This document shows, one piece after another, positions 35,305 through 47,725 of a DNA stretch of 64,000 nucleotides. The stretch spans positions 14,155,924 to 14,219,923 of the forward strand of contig NC_033621.1 of the NCBI RefSeq assembly GCF_001540865.1. Reading direction: 5' to 3'. This stretch comes from Ananas comosus. Its lineage: Eukaryota > Streptophyta > Magnoliopsida > Poales > Bromeliaceae. The number at the start of each line of letters is the position of its first letter. Position 1 is the first letter of the stretch. Made by a program: the position numbers and the translations under genes. Below the pieces are notes generated by a model that ran no database searches, was not told the origin of the DNA, and saw only the letters and a program-made list of their open reading frames with translations.

Positions 35305-35668
35305 AGAGATGTCCGTGGACCGGATAGGATCCAGGTAGTTAGTTGTAAGTAATTAGTGTATCTATCGAATCCATTTGATCGTGTTTGGGTAGTTATTATC
35401 TTTTTAAGATGGGGTACAGATATTACATCGCTCTAAACACATGCAATAACATAATAGTTAGAATTACATTAATAAGTTCAAACACATAATATAATTGCAC
35501 AAAACACAATACAACTATTACAAATGATTGAGTCCGAGTTCTTGTCCGGGTTTGGATATGAAAATGATTATACACCCTACCCATCAAATGATCGGATCCA
35601 AGTCAGATCTGAATCGGATATGAACATAAAATATTCGGACCCATATATGAAACTTAATGCATCTCTAA
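35305..35668. mobile_element. hAT-type MITE between the convergent genes
   Basis: Ends AGAGATGTCC and ATGCATCTCTAA with the 8-bp duplication AAATAAGT (35297-35304, 35669-35676). The body has inversely related GGATCC/CGGAT words. Immediately to the right is a GA microsatellite (35706-35744). Confidence 0.78.
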
Positions 35669-35705
35669 AAATAAGTGATCACGAAAATCGAAAGATTGAT
35701 TCATT

Positions 35706-35748
<43 letters not shown>

Positions 35749-35815
35749 GTTACAAATAGGACCACTATAAGAATAGCAGTCATTTATCAATTGTTAAGCA
35801 AGAACATCCTACAGA

Positions 35816-38800
35816 TCAAGCCTGGCCGTCTTCGGCAGCGTAAAACGCTTTGATCTCCTCGACATCGTCGTAGCTTCCGAGAAATATGGGAGACCTCTGG
35901 TGAATCTTGGTAGGAACCAAGTCAAGGGCCTGCAAATAAACACCACTATTTTACTACTAACTTAATCTACACAAACATGAATAAGTAACAAGTGATTTTT
36001 CTCCATTAAGAAAGATCATTAATGCTTCAGATGTGTTCTACCTGTTTAACCATTTTATGTTTAATATACAGACATAACAGAATCATAAAATTGTCTGTCT
36101 TTGACTGAAAATTCGAGAAAATACTCGTCTTTGCTTTCGAGTTGTCGACAATTGAAAAGAAATCTTTGCTTTTGAGTTGTCGACAATTGAAAAGAAATGT
36201 AAAAGATTAATACTAATTGTGTTTTCGTTCTCCTGTAACTTTCGAACATTACGAATTATTACCTACTGTTGATGTATGTCAGAGAGGAGGCGAAGTTGCA
36301 ACAGCACAATTTGAGATGAATACAAGACGAAAGTTATTTAAACGAGTATTAAGAATAACTCGAATGAGCTAAAAACTTGACCCTGAATTTGCAACTGAAA
36401 CAGGGAAGGGGGAAATCCTCGTACCCGTTGTTTCCCCGTAAAAGCCTGACCTCCTGCTTGTTCAATCAAGAACGACATCGGAAAAACTTCGTACAGAACG
36501 CTGTTTACATAAAAATTCAACTAACTTCAACAAAAGTGATTTTATAGAAAATTGCACACATTCCTGATGACTGCTGACCGAAATGTGGAAAATGGTAGAA
36601 TCCTGCATACCGTAGTTTTCCGTTTGGACTCTTCTTATCTGCAGGATACATAAAGATGCCTCCGTAGAGCAACGTACGATGGACGTCAGCGACCATACTG
36701 CGGACAATTAACCGAGCACAATCATGTGAAGTTATAAATACAAAAAATACAGATCAAGTAATGAGGATCAGCAGAAAACCGCACCTTCCGATATATCTCA
36801 GAGATTTTGGTGGCGAGCCGTCCTGAGGGTACTTGCACTTCTCCACAAATCTGGAAAAAATACGAGAAGTTAAGCTCACGTGTTCTTTAGCCAAACAACC
36901 TTAATAAGCTGCGCAGAGCATACTTCGCAGTAGGTCCATCCCAATTTTTGGCATTTCCTTCGTTCACTGAGTATACTTTTCCTCTCTTTGGTATCTGCAG
37001 AGATAAGAAGTATATCACATCGCATTTACGTAACAGAGAGTAGTTGAATGATCGACAAATTCCTAAGGAATATTTATAGAAGATGAAAAATTTTACAGAT
37101 GACACTGGCTGAGTAGAGCAGAGGCATAATAAGAAGATGAAGCAGATTCAGAAAAATACTGTATCAGTACTGATTGTTAAATTCAAGAGTATTTATCACG
37201 AGTACCTTTATATCTGGATGAGTCAGGATAAACTCGCCAAGAGACGGATCGAGAGTGAAGCCATTTACACCACTCCCGGTGCTGAGTACAAGCTGTGATT
37301 GCAAATTCCCATTAGCCCGTCAGCGGATGGATTTATTAGCACTTTTGTTAAGAAAACTATTCACAGAATGACCGGATTGAAACAAAGAATTGAAGTGCAG
37401 TGTCGCAATTCAAGCAAATTGAAGTTTCAATATAAGAAGTTCAGTACCCAATAGCGTGTTTGCGACAGACAATTTCTGTTACGCAACTACGTAACAGACC
37501 TAACTAGCAGGTTAAAAACATTCGCATTGATGGTCGTGCATTAGCGCGTCATGAAGTGAAATTTACAGGGTGAAATCTACACGAAGAAAGTGAACAGTCT
37601 AACTTACATTGCAAGAACTTCCATACATGCAGTAGCCAGCAGCCAGCATGTCCTTCCCAGGTTGCAGCACATCTTCAAGACTTATGTTATCCTTATCTTT
37701 AACCACATAAATTCCAAAAATCTACAAAAAGGTAAATTAACATAAACATTCTCCGACAATTAGAAGAAACACCCAAAAAAAAACAACTAAATTGATGATA
37801 AGAAGGCTAGAAAGATCTACAGACTGAAAAACCAACTAAATTGATGATAAAATAAGTGTATTTTCTCCCTGAGGAAATTAAAAATGCGCGTATATTGTGT
37901 ACTCGAATCAGTATTCGAAATCACGGTCAAGTGTGAATAAGAATAAAAGAAGAGGAATTGGACTCAGAACTATTGAATATGATCTACACAACTCTATAAA
38001 TGACCTATATAAAGAAAAATCAAATACTATGATTCTTAACATATTAGATCGTATATCACGTAAACCGGTTTAAATTTCCGTTTTAAGACCTTCGAAATTG
38101 AATTTTAGGATGCTGGTCCAAGATAGATACGGACTACGCGGTCCAGGCAACAAATTTCTCCTCCAAGTTTGCAGTGATCAGATCAGATGGCATCTATTCT
38201 CCACCATGCTTTTTTGGCTTTTGCTTTTGCTTTTGCAAGTTGTGTGTAATCAGGCACAAATATTTGGCGGAAAACACGCGTTTCTCCGCCCATGATATAC
38301 CGCATTTAAAAGTTCCTTTGTGACTTAAAATTCGCAAACTTTATGACTTTTCGAAGGAGAAATTCATACCGTTCCGATCGAAACGCCACAATCGATGTTG
38401 GAAGAACCATCAAGTGGATCAAAGACAACACAGTATCTGCACCAAACCACCCCCAGCACGAAAAAAAAAAGAAGAAGGAAAAACACAATCTGAAATAAGT
38501 TTATCATAAACTAAAATTAAACTTCAAATCAGCTAGCTGCAAAAGTATTTCAGAAGAATCAGAGCACACTTTCCGCGCAGAGAGGGATCGACAAACGTCG
38601 CCTCCTCGTCCTCCTCCGATACAAGAATGCACTGCAATAAAAAAAGAAAGAGAGAAAAAATTCAGAATTATATGCATTTCAATCATCTTAATATGTGAAA
38701 AAAAAAGAAAAAGAAAAGAAAAACTTACGGTGCGACCGCTGCTGACCAGAGCCTTGATGAAGACTTCGTTGGAGAGCACGTCCAGCTTCTTCTGCTCTTC

Positions 38801-39108
38801 GCCCTGCTTCGAAATAGATGAGAGATGAAAGATGAGAGATGAGAGATGAGAGTTGAGAGATAGAGAGATTGATAATAATAAGGAAGGAACAATTAACAGG
38901 CCTGAACGTTGGTGTCGCCGGCGAGGCCGATGAGATGGGCGAGGCCGGCCTTGTTGACGGAGGAGCAGACGAACTTGCAGCCGAGGACGATGTGGCTGAG
39001 GAGGATGCTGAAGTCGCCGCGCGACTCCGCGTGCTTCGTCTGCTCGTTCAGCACGTGCCGCGTTAGCGTCATCAGGTCCGTCCGGTGCGCCTCCGCCTCG
39101 TGATTCAT
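35816..39108 (-). CDS. Cytosolic fructose-1,6-bisphosphatase
   Basis: Eleven exons on the minus strand: 39108-38902, 38803-38729, 38631-38570, 38436-38370, 37721-37608, 37292-37206, 36994-36924, 36850-36785, 36697-36611, 36500-36425 and 35929-35816. They give 341 residues, matching plant cytosolic FBPases. The enzyme converts fructose-1,6-bisphosphate to fructose-6-phosphate, a committed step of sucrose synthesis; the family is inhibited by fructose-2,6-bisphosphate and AMP. Seen here are the metal-site motifs [10 protein letters not shown] and [37 protein letters not shown] and the FBPase signature [14 protein letters not shown]. There is no transit peptide and no cysteine-bearing redox loop of the chloroplast enzyme. 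Ten introns: nine are GT-AG, while intron 1 appears to start with GC (CAG|GCCTGT). A 2 x 35-bp tandem duplication lies in the last intron. It converges with the pyrophosphatase gene. Confidence 0.96.
36129..36198 (+). repeat. 2 x 35-bp tandem repeat in the FBPase last intron
   Basis: Units at 36129-36163 and 36164-36198 are nearly identical (CTTTGCTTTYGAGTTGTCG..). Confidence 0.9.
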
Positions 39109-39261
39109 CCTCTTCCTCCCTCCCTCCCTCCCTCCTAAATTATTAATTCTTCCTCTTCTTCTTTATAAATAAATAAATTCCTATTCTAATTCTAATTGCT
39201 TTTCTCTCTCTGCCTATCTCTCTTTCTCTTCTTCTTCTTCTTCTTCTTAAAAAAGAAAAGT

Positions 39262-39420
39262 GATCGATTATATATATATATAGAGAGAGAGAGAAAGAAA
39301 GATATTTTTCTATTAATTATATGTGAATTTTATTTTATATAATATAATAATTTTATATTAATATAATATATATATATATATATACTGCGTTGTATGTATA
39401 AATTATATTATTTAAGTAGC
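39262..39420. repeat. TA/GA-rich low-complexity DNA upstream of FBPase
   Basis: TA and GA runs lie about 150-300 bp upstream of the FBPase ATG. A (TCCC)n stretch at 39115-39134 and TTTATAAATAAAT at 39161-39175 are closer; any of these could belong to the promoter or leader. Confidence 0.5.
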
Positions 39421-39521
39421 CGGAGAAGGAGGAAGAGGAGGAAAGGGTTTAGGCCTATCTGCGGGCAATGGAAGATTCGGGGACACGTGGCGGCACCTCA
39501 CTCCGACCCCGCCGCTGGGAT

Positions 39522-39715
39522 AGGAGGAATTCTACACTGTCGCACTTGCACCAGGTCACCAATAACAAGTCAATTATATATTTTTTTTTCAAATAGAAGT
39601 ACAATAAAAATATTTTTTTGCAATCATGATGGAACATATACTCCTAAAAGAATATATTTGATTGGTTTGTTATATCACGTCACCAATATACCCGTTGTAT
39701 TCTAGAATTTTTCAG
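39522..39715. repeat. Single arm of the inverted-repeat MITE at 46552-46949
   Basis: Begins GGAGGAATTCTACACTGTCG and runs through AATCATGATGGAACATATAC to CCCGTTGTATTCTAGAA, matching one arm of the intact element at 46552. The second arm is missing, as if lost by hairpin deletion. Confidence 0.75.
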
Positions 39716-41096
39716 GAGAGAGAGAGTTTTTTCTCTTTTAAGAAAAAAAAATATTATCCTTCTTATTTATTTTTTTAAAAAAATAAATTTAATTAAAAAT
39801 AAAAATTATTTAAAATTTAGATTTAAAATTGTATTTTTTTTTTAAATAATATATTTTGTTCTTTAATTTTTAGTGAATAATTGCGATACTTAATAAATGA
39901 ATGCAACTTTTAGTAGGCGGAAAGATATGACTTTTAGTGAAAGAATACGACCACATTTTTATAGTGTGCCTTTTTAAGTATACGTCCTTTGGAATTAATT
40001 TTTACATTCATTGAATTTAACTCATATAACTAAATGATAGTTATGATCAAATAAAAAATCACAATTGAAATGTCACTTCACAAAACACCAGTTCATAAAT
40101 AGTTATTTTATGAAGCACCCGTTCATAATTTATATAAGTATATATAGCATTGGTTGCAGAAGTATGAAACAACTAAAGTGTTTAAATCTCTATTCATAAT
40201 AATTCTACTCTTATTTTATTATTTTATTTCTTTTGACAACTTAATCGAGTGAGTGCTTAATGACTCGACTTCGTATGTGCAAACGCAGTTAAAATTTATA
40301 TTTTATTATATTCTGAGAGGCTGTTCATTGACCTTATATATACCAAATTAATTGAATGATAAGAACGAATTAAGTCTTATAAAAAATGGCATTACTATAC
40401 GTCTTGAAGTTTTTTTTCATCTTTCTAATTAATACAATTTTCTCTACTTGAACCAATAAAATTTTTAATATTAATTATTAAATTTTTTATGACTTGCCCT
40501 AAAAATAATTGACGAATCCATCGTAGAAAGAGACGGATGGCGTCAGTGGGGAGGATGAGGACAGACGAGGTGGTGACGTGGGTATTACGGGGCAGACTGG
40601 AATTACCGTTTCGGGTTGGCAAATAACGGATTGGAATAAACAGATTGGATTAGCGCTTTTTTTTTTTTTTTTTTTGTTGCTAAAATACTAAAATCTCTTA
40701 AAAATATCCCTTTTTTTACTTTAAAAAATTTATATTTTATGGTCTGATACACTTATTAATCCGCCCTCCTAGTCCTCGGTCACTGCTTCTGTTTTTTTAC
40801 ACATAATTTATATATAATATAATATCAAAAATACTTCTTAAAATAGTAAGAATATATTAAAAAATAATTTATTCTTTATAATAAAGTAAAAAAATAACTT
40901 AGTCATTTTGCTATCTCTATTAACATCATAATCATTTCAAAATATTTTTAAAATTTTTAGATAATAAAATATATATTTTAAAAAATAATAATAATAAAAA
41001 CAACGAATATTTATAAAAAAAAAATTATTTAATTCCTCTGGCGATAAAGTGATCTGGCACTGTCGGAATGAACGGATTGGATTAGCTCAAAATACG
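39716..41096. other. AT-rich intergenic DNA
   Basis: No gene is recognised. A short GC-richer island (about 40515-40640) has no coding signature, and a T homopolymer follows at about 40658-40676. Confidence 0.45.
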
Positions 41097-42199
41097 AAAA
41101 AACTAGTGCGCACCCGTTACACTATTTTAAATGTAAATTGTACTATTTAAAATAAAAGTTATACTTTTTAAATAAAAATTGCACTATTTGAAAATAATTA
41201 CACCGTTTCTCCTCCTTAAAAAATGAGGGGAAGGAGGAGGAAGAGAAACAGTACAATTATTTTTAAAGAATGTAACTTTTATTTTAAAAGATATAATTTA
41301 TATCTAAAATAAGGCAATTTACATCTATAATAATGCAGCATTCTTCTAAAATAATATAATTTCATTTTCTTCTTTCTTTTTCTCTAATTCTTCTTTTTTT
41401 TTTTTCTCTCTTTGTTCTTTTTCTTTTTTATTCTCTCTAAAGAGGCTGGCATGAGCCTCTTCGTTTTTTTCTTTTTTATTCTCTCTGAAGAGGTTGGTGA
41501 GGGCGGAGGAAGCCCATCTCGCCTTTGCCCCACACACCCTCGCCCTCGGCCGAGCGCCCCCAACCCTCCTCACCTCCGACCCCAGGCCCGCTCACCTCTT
41601 GTTCTCCTTGCCTCCGACCCTATTGAAGCCGTTGCGCAACCCTTTTCTTTTTTTTTTTCTATCCGACCCTCCTCCACCACTTTCGCAACCCTCCGCGTTG
41701 ATAACTCTCTTTAGATTGATGCCCGAGATCATTCCTTTTAGAGGTAACAGCAGGGGGTATCGCCATTAACGCAGTGCTTATTCCTGAAAACCTGGTTGGA
41801 ATGGAGGAATCAGAGGAATTATCGTATAGTTAACAATCATTCCCCAGTTCATGGGTCAGAAAGGTGACCTATACCTGAATTGAGGCGAGCCTACCCGGTT
41901 GGAAAGAAGAATGGAGAAGCTGACCTGGAATAATGCTACGCATGGCAGTGTCCCAGAGGGCGACGGTGAGCGCGACCTCGACAGGGTTGGAAGTTAGGAA
42001 GGCGAGGGTGCGGGCGCGGGCAACAGTGAGGGAAAGGGCAAGGGAGAGGGCACGCGGGGCGAAGGCAATGCGGGGCTGCCTTCGCCACCGCCATCCCTAT
42101 TCGAAAATAATAAAAAAAAAAAGAACAAGAGAAAAAAAAAAAAAAGAAAAAAAAAGAGAGAGGGAGAGAGAAAAAAGCTAGAGAAAATGAAAGAAAAAG
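41097..42199. repeat. AT-block / GC-core repeat, first unit
   Basis: An AT-rich block (41112-41345) is internally palindromic: TTGTACTATTTAAAATAAAA on the left mirrors TTTTATTTTAAAAGATATAA on the right. It is followed by a C-rich, Pro-codon-like stretch (41500-41710) and mixed DNA to 42100. A similar AT block starts the next unit at about 42200. Confidence 0.5.
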
Positions 42200-43370
42200 A
42201 TACAATTACACTATTTTAAAAAAAACGTTACACTATTATAAACATAAGTTACACTCTTTGATATATAAATTGTACTATTTAAAATAAAAATTATACTCTT
42301 TAAACGAAAATTGCACTTTTTGAGAGATAGTTTCACTGTTTCTCCTCCTTAAAAAAGTAAAGAAAAAGAAAAAGGAGAAAAAACAGTATAACTATCTTTT
42401 AAGTAGTGTAATTTTTATTTAAAGAGTATAATTTTTATTTTAAAAGTTGTAATTACATGTATAACAATATAACATTTTTTTAAAATAGTACAACTTTATC
42501 TTCCTTTTCCTTCTTTTGTAGTTCTTCTTTCTTGTTTTCTAGTTTTGGCTTTCAATTATTATTTTTTTTTATTTTAAGCAAACAAAAGTACTTGACTAAA
42601 GATACTCTTATCATTCGTCTTTTTCGCCTCCGACCCTACCGAGGCCGCACTCGTTGCCTCCTGTCGTCACACTCTCCTCTGTCTCCATCTCGCACGCACG
42701 CCTTGAGTAGACACGATGGGCCACGTGCCCCCTCCCTCACCAGAGCGCTTCTCGGCCCCGAAAAGCACTTTACTTTTCATCATCGGCGACGGTGGTAAGG
42801 AAGTGAGTTACCAAAAGTGGGTTTGGTGGCTGAAAAAATTGCAGCAATGGAGATGGAAGGTGAAGGCGGAGGAAGAGGACAATAGTGCTATCGTTGTTAT
42901 CGTCGTGAAGGACTGTAGAGATAGTGGAGGTGGGTTAGAGAGAGAAAAAAAAAATGGTCACGACGTAGTCTCATCAGGGTTGGAGGCAAGAAAAGCGAGG
43001 AGAGCAAGCGCAGGCAAGGGCGCGTGGAGTAGAGGCTAGACGGGGCATCTCAGAGGGCGGCGACAAGCGCAACCTCTGCAGGGTCGGAGACAAAGAAAGT
43101 GACGAGTGTGCGGGCGAGGACGAAGGTGCGCGGGTGCATGAGAGGACGAGAACAAGGGCGCGCAGGGTAGAGACGAGACAAGCCGCCTCTGCCTCCGCCA
43201 CTCTCTTCAAAGAGAATGAAATAAAGAACGAAAGAAAAGTGATAAAGAAATAAAAATATTTTGATCAGTTTTCAAAAAAATCTAAAATGAATATGCAAAA
43301 TCAAAATTCGTGACTTATTTTTGCAAAATCTTAAAACTAATGAATTTTTATGCAAATTGGCCTAAATATT
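42200..43370. repeat. AT-block / GC-core repeat, second unit
   Basis: It has the same AT block (42205-42490, with TTGTACTATTTAAAATAAAA), a GC-rich core (42600-43210) with C-rich then G/A-rich coding-like skew, and a right end (about 43250-43365) containing TTTTTATGCAAATTGGCC, as in the repeat at 15190-15955. No known protein domain is read in any frame. Confidence 0.55.
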
Positions 43371-43564
43371 TTGAAGTTGAAAATGGTATATTATATACTA
43401 TTTTTTAAAAAATAATTTTGTAAGAAATTTTAATTGGTCAAATAATTATTTCAAAATTTTATTTAGTCAACTATTCTCTTCTTGGCAACTCCATACTATA
43501 ATGAATAAAAATGAGAAAAACAATTAATCGTTAACCGTCTTTAAAAAAAATATTAAATTATTTG

Positions 43565-43735
43565 TCATTTTCAAGTTATGGGTTGTAAATTATGAAATAT
43601 CATTTTCGAGTTATGGACTGTAAATTATGAAATATCATTTTCAAGTTATGGGTTGTAAATTATGAAATATCATTTTCATTAAATATCATTTTCATTAAAT
43701 TATTAAATATCATTTTCATTAATCATTCAAAGAAC
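43565..43735 (+). repeat. 35-bp tandem repeat, three units plus short repeats
   Basis: Units start at 43565, 43600 and 43635 (TCATTTTCAAGTTATGGGTT.. type), then degrade into shorter TCATTTTCATTAAATA repeats. Confidence 0.9.
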
Positions 43736-43853
43736 TTTTCATATGGGTTGTAAAGAGTTTTTTGTAAAATTATTGGGATTATATGTAAATTATAAAAAAA
43801 AATTATTTCATTGTTAAAATTATACAAATAAATTATTCAAATATTTTTGGATT

Positions 43854-45052
43854 ATTTTTTTTTTTGAGAAAAGATAGTGTGCTACCTGCTTCATTCATAG
43901 AATGCATGAACTAGGCTACAGGGTTGAGATAGCTAGGGCCTCGAAAGGAAGGCGTAGCTATCGAAAAAAAAAAAAAGACAACTATTTCAGGCGTGTTGAG
44001 ACAATAAGGCGCGGACACGTTGTACCCCGGTACACTACAGCAGTTATATTTAAAGTAATGATTTTTGCTTTGCACTAGGAGCATCGAAAGGCGAACCCCC
44101 ATGTAAACTAAGGGAAGTTATAGTAACCGCTAGCGATTTCAAACGGTTCCGATCGGCTGAAAGTGGTCCGAAAAAATAAGAATAATGGCTGATCGTGAAA
44201 AAGCAATAACTAATTAACAAGGGCAATCGATAAATAGATCAATAACGCCCTAAGGAGGAGTCTTTTTCCCGTGAACAGAAGACCACATTTATTTTCCTTG
44301 CAATTTTCTCGCATTTCTTAGAAGTAGTTTTACTTGTAGCCTCTTACTTTTCAGCATTTATTGTCTTTCTCTAGGAGTAGGAGTAAACTAGATCAACCGA
44401 GTCAATATGCCCATAGGCACACTCGATTCTTGTATTCTTTTCATTAGTCAGTTTCAATATATTTTAAGACTTTTGGCTTTTTAAGCCGACCAATCACTGT
44501 ATTTTTATCCATTCGGCTCTTCGGCCGACCCTAATTTCTGTGCAGTCTGTACATTCGACTCATCCAGCCGAACCAATTCCACAGTAGAAATTTTCGAACT
44601 CGGCTAATCCGATCTCTCATCAGCTGAATCGCTTAATACAGTCGAAGGGCGCAAACTTTGAGAGTCACTATTCAAAACTATTTTTCATCCCTACACGTTC
44701 TTCGAGAAGGATCTTTAATCCGGTCAAGGATCAGAAAATTTGACTCCTAAGCAAAAGGACTTCCCAGGATCTGAGCAACAACTTAAGCCTGTGTACGACC
44801 AGACCAGGATCTAATTGGATGTTACGAAAAATCAAATCATTCCTAACTCTCCAAATGATTCACCAGCAAGCGGCCAATTTAGGAAGACTATTGCGCTCGT
44901 TATGCTTTTTTTTCTTGGCCATCGACCTATCCCATACATGACGTACGTCATCTCCTAGCTCCCCGTCTTGAACTCCCTTTAAACCCATCACCATGAAGAA
45001 CTTAACAAAAACGCACTGAATAAACAGATAATCCACTGTCTCCTCATGCAAT
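43854..45052 (-). mobile_element. 5'-truncated LINE with reverse-transcriptase zinc-binding remnant
   Basis: On the minus strand the element ends in a poly-A (T run at 43855-43865) and is flanked by the direct repeat ATATTTTTGGATT (43841-43853, 45053-45065), so it is a genuine 5'-truncated retroinsertion. The coding remnant from 45051 reads HEETVDYLFIQCVFVKFF, the zf-RVT region at the end of plant LINE ORF2. It meets an in-frame stop at 44860-44862, then continues in frame as IIWRVRNDLIFRN to about 44703. About 0.8 kb of 3' UTR follows. The last about 35 bp before the poly-A (GAAGCAGGTAGCACACTATC on this strand) resemble the tail of the window's SINEs. Not functional. Confidence 0.88.
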
Positions 45053-45280
45053 ATATTTTTGGATTGTTAGTTTAGAATTTTCATATAGCTGTTAGCACTA
45101 TATGTGCAAAATAAAATAAACCATTCGCCTTTTCTTTCTAACATAAAAGAAAATATTTAATAGCAAAATAAAAATATTTAATTTAGTAATTCAAATTTAT
45201 TCTTAGAATATTATTATACTGACTAAATTAATTTAAATTAATATATTATTATTTAAAATTTAAACTATATATAAATTTAA

Positions 45281-46267
45281 GGGATAATTTCATCAATACC
45301 CTTCTAAGAGATAGGAATTTCATAAATGCCCCTATAAATTACAAAATATCAGCAATACCCCTCTATAAAACAAAAATATTCACAAATACCCTTAAGAATA
45401 ACATTCCGTTAAAAAGTCATCTAATATTCTGTAAATACCCATTTTACCCTTATTAATTACTAATTTAACTAAGTGTAATAATTTAAGATTAATTACATGA
45501 TCAAGATCAATTCTTAACCTTTCAATCACATAATAATTCAACATTCTTTTTAAAATTTTACAATTAAATATCTATAGTCTATTAAGTGTAATAATTAAAT
45601 CTTGTTATAATTTTTCGCATGTAAATTATATATAGTTGTAATGCAATATTCCATTGTAATATTCAATATTAATTTCAAGATTTAATTTTTTTGAATTTTA
45701 TTTAAATAACTCACATAAGTCATACAAAAAATGTTTTGATATAAATTTTTTTTGATATTAGTATTTTTCATATGACCCAATCAAGCAACAGTTTTTTAAT
45801 TGCACATTTATTGTCAACAAAAAAATAACATTGTATGAAGACCCGCTCACCCATTAGTCCACTTTGGCATGGCCCTAGCTTTGAATAATATATATATATT
45901 ATTAATTGAGCTCCTATATTTTTAAAAGTATCAAGTTATTAGTGGTTGTAGATTTGTGTCCATTGGATTAAGAGATGTGCGGTTAGATGATGTTTCCACA
46001 TATTTTATCTACCAATAATTAGTACTAAAAATATTATTTTTAAAATTTGAAGGGTATTTATGAAATTATTTCTTTATTAGTTGCTGTCAAAAGAACACCC
46101 CAACCGAAGGTAAATTAGTCATTTTATAACCTAATCTTAACGTCCGTTAAAAAAAAGGGTATTTGTGATAATTTTCTATATTTGAAGGGGTATATATAAT
46201 ATTTTCAATTTTATAGGAGTATTTACGATATTTAGATATTTAAGAGGGGTAGTGGTGAAATTGCCCC
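45281..46267. mobile_element. Non-autonomous MULE with long terminal inverted repeats
   Basis: A perfect 9-bp duplication TAAATTTAA (45272-45280, 46268-46276) flanks termini GGGATAATTTCATCAATACC and GGTAGTGGTGAAATTGCCCC. The inverted arms extend about 150 bp, with repeated AATACCC words. The interior (about 45440-46075) is AT-rich; no gene fragment is recognised. Confidence 0.9.
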
Positions 46268-46276
46268 TAAATTTAA

Positions 46277-46551
46277 AGTGGAACAAAATTATTTAATTAA
46301 TTTTCAATCAAATGACCAAAATACTCTTCTTTGGAGTACATAATACTATTAAATAATCTGGTGTTACAGGTCATAACTAAAATAAATAAATAAATCTAAT
46401 TATACGGTAAAAATAAAGAAACGGCACCAAAAAAAAAAAAAAAAACATATATGAAAACACTCTTTATTATTTATGCTTACTCATCAAAGAGAGTGAGGTG
46501 GACACTGAACACGACGCATCAAAAATTGTTTTCACAAAGCAATCAATGTAC
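46277..46551. other. Spacer, no feature
   Basis: AT-rich, with an A homopolymer at about 46429-46445. Nothing further is supported. Confidence 0.4.
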
Positions 46552-46949
46552 CGGAGGAATTCTACACTGTCACACTTGCTCCATGTCATCAATAACAAAT
46601 TAATATTTTTTTTTTTTAAACAAAAATATAATAAAAATATTTTTTTACAATCATGATAGAACATATATCTCTAAAAAGAGATATTTGATTAGTTCGTTAC
46701 GCCACGTTATCAATATACCCGTTGCATTCTAAAATTTTTCACTATTGGACGGTAGTACGAAAAATTATAGAATGCGACGGACATATTGATGACGTGACGT
46801 AACAAACCAATCAAATATTTCATTTTAGAAGTATATGTCCCATCATGATTGTAAAAAAATATTTTTATTATATTTTTATTTAAAAAGAAAGAATATAATT
46901 GACTTATTATTGATGACGTTGTGCAAATATGATACCGTAGAATTCCTCC
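46552..46949. mobile_element. Foldback MITE, about 185-bp arms
   Basis: Left arm from GGAGGAATTCTACACTGTC to GCATTCTAAAATTTTTC; right arm is its complement from AAAAATTATAGAATGCGACG to CCGTAGAATTCCTCC. The loop is only about 20 bp (TATTGGACGGTAGTACG). A one-armed copy lies at 39522-39715. Confidence 0.85.
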
Positions 46950-47725
46950 CCAATAGCACAACGATTATATGCCTACTCATCAAAGAGAGTTAAGTGATGA
47001 GTGTTATGCTGTACTGCATACGGAAGCGATACTGTATTTAATATTTTGTTTTCGTTAGTATAGATTGTAATAATAAATATTTAAAAAATAATTTAAAAAT
47101 TAAAATTAAAATTAAACGAACGATTGTGTTTTTTTGATAAATTAGTTATTTAAATAAAAAAATTTATCTTTTCATTTAATACAAAAATATCTCTTTATAA
47201 AAAACATTTTTTCACTATTTAAAAAAAGACGTGTTTTTTAATAAAAAAAAATATAACCTAAAAAAAGTATTACCTTCCATAGTAACTATCTTATCTCTTA
47301 TAAATAAAAGATATTTAAAAAATTTCACAATAATATAATCAATTTTTCTTTCCTTTCTAATTTTTATACTAATTCTTAAAAGAGAATTTCTTAAAAGACC
47401 ATTTATAAGAGATAAGATAGTTACTTTTTCTTTCCTTTCTAATTTTTATACTAATTCTTAAAAGAGAATTTCTTAAAAGACCATTTATAATTTACTTAAA
47501 ATTCATTCATAATCCCCAACATTTTTTTTTTTTTTTGAGAGAGAGACAGGTAGTCCCCAACAAAATTAATATCATCTTATTAACAGGTTAAATACATTTA
47601 GAGCAAACGTTTACGTACCCGAAACGCAAGAGTTTGATTCCACGATTCTTTTGGTGGGAGAGCGCGGGACATGTGACTCTAGGCCCAAGCGAATATGCTG
47701 TGACGATCCCAAAAGAATCGTACGC
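46950..47725. repeat. AT-rich spacer with an inverted/direct repeat cluster
   Basis: A 67-bp direct repeat (47343-47409, 47425-47491; TTTTTCTTTCCTTTCTAATT..) is associated with an inverted pair, GTAACTATCTTATCTCTTAT at 47282 and ATAAGAGATAAGATAGTTAC at 47405. No gene is seen. Confidence 0.7.

Noticed and set aside
41412..41769. Pro-rich frames of 90-100 residues
   Set aside because: They belong to the C-rich core of a repeat, with several frames open at once because of composition.
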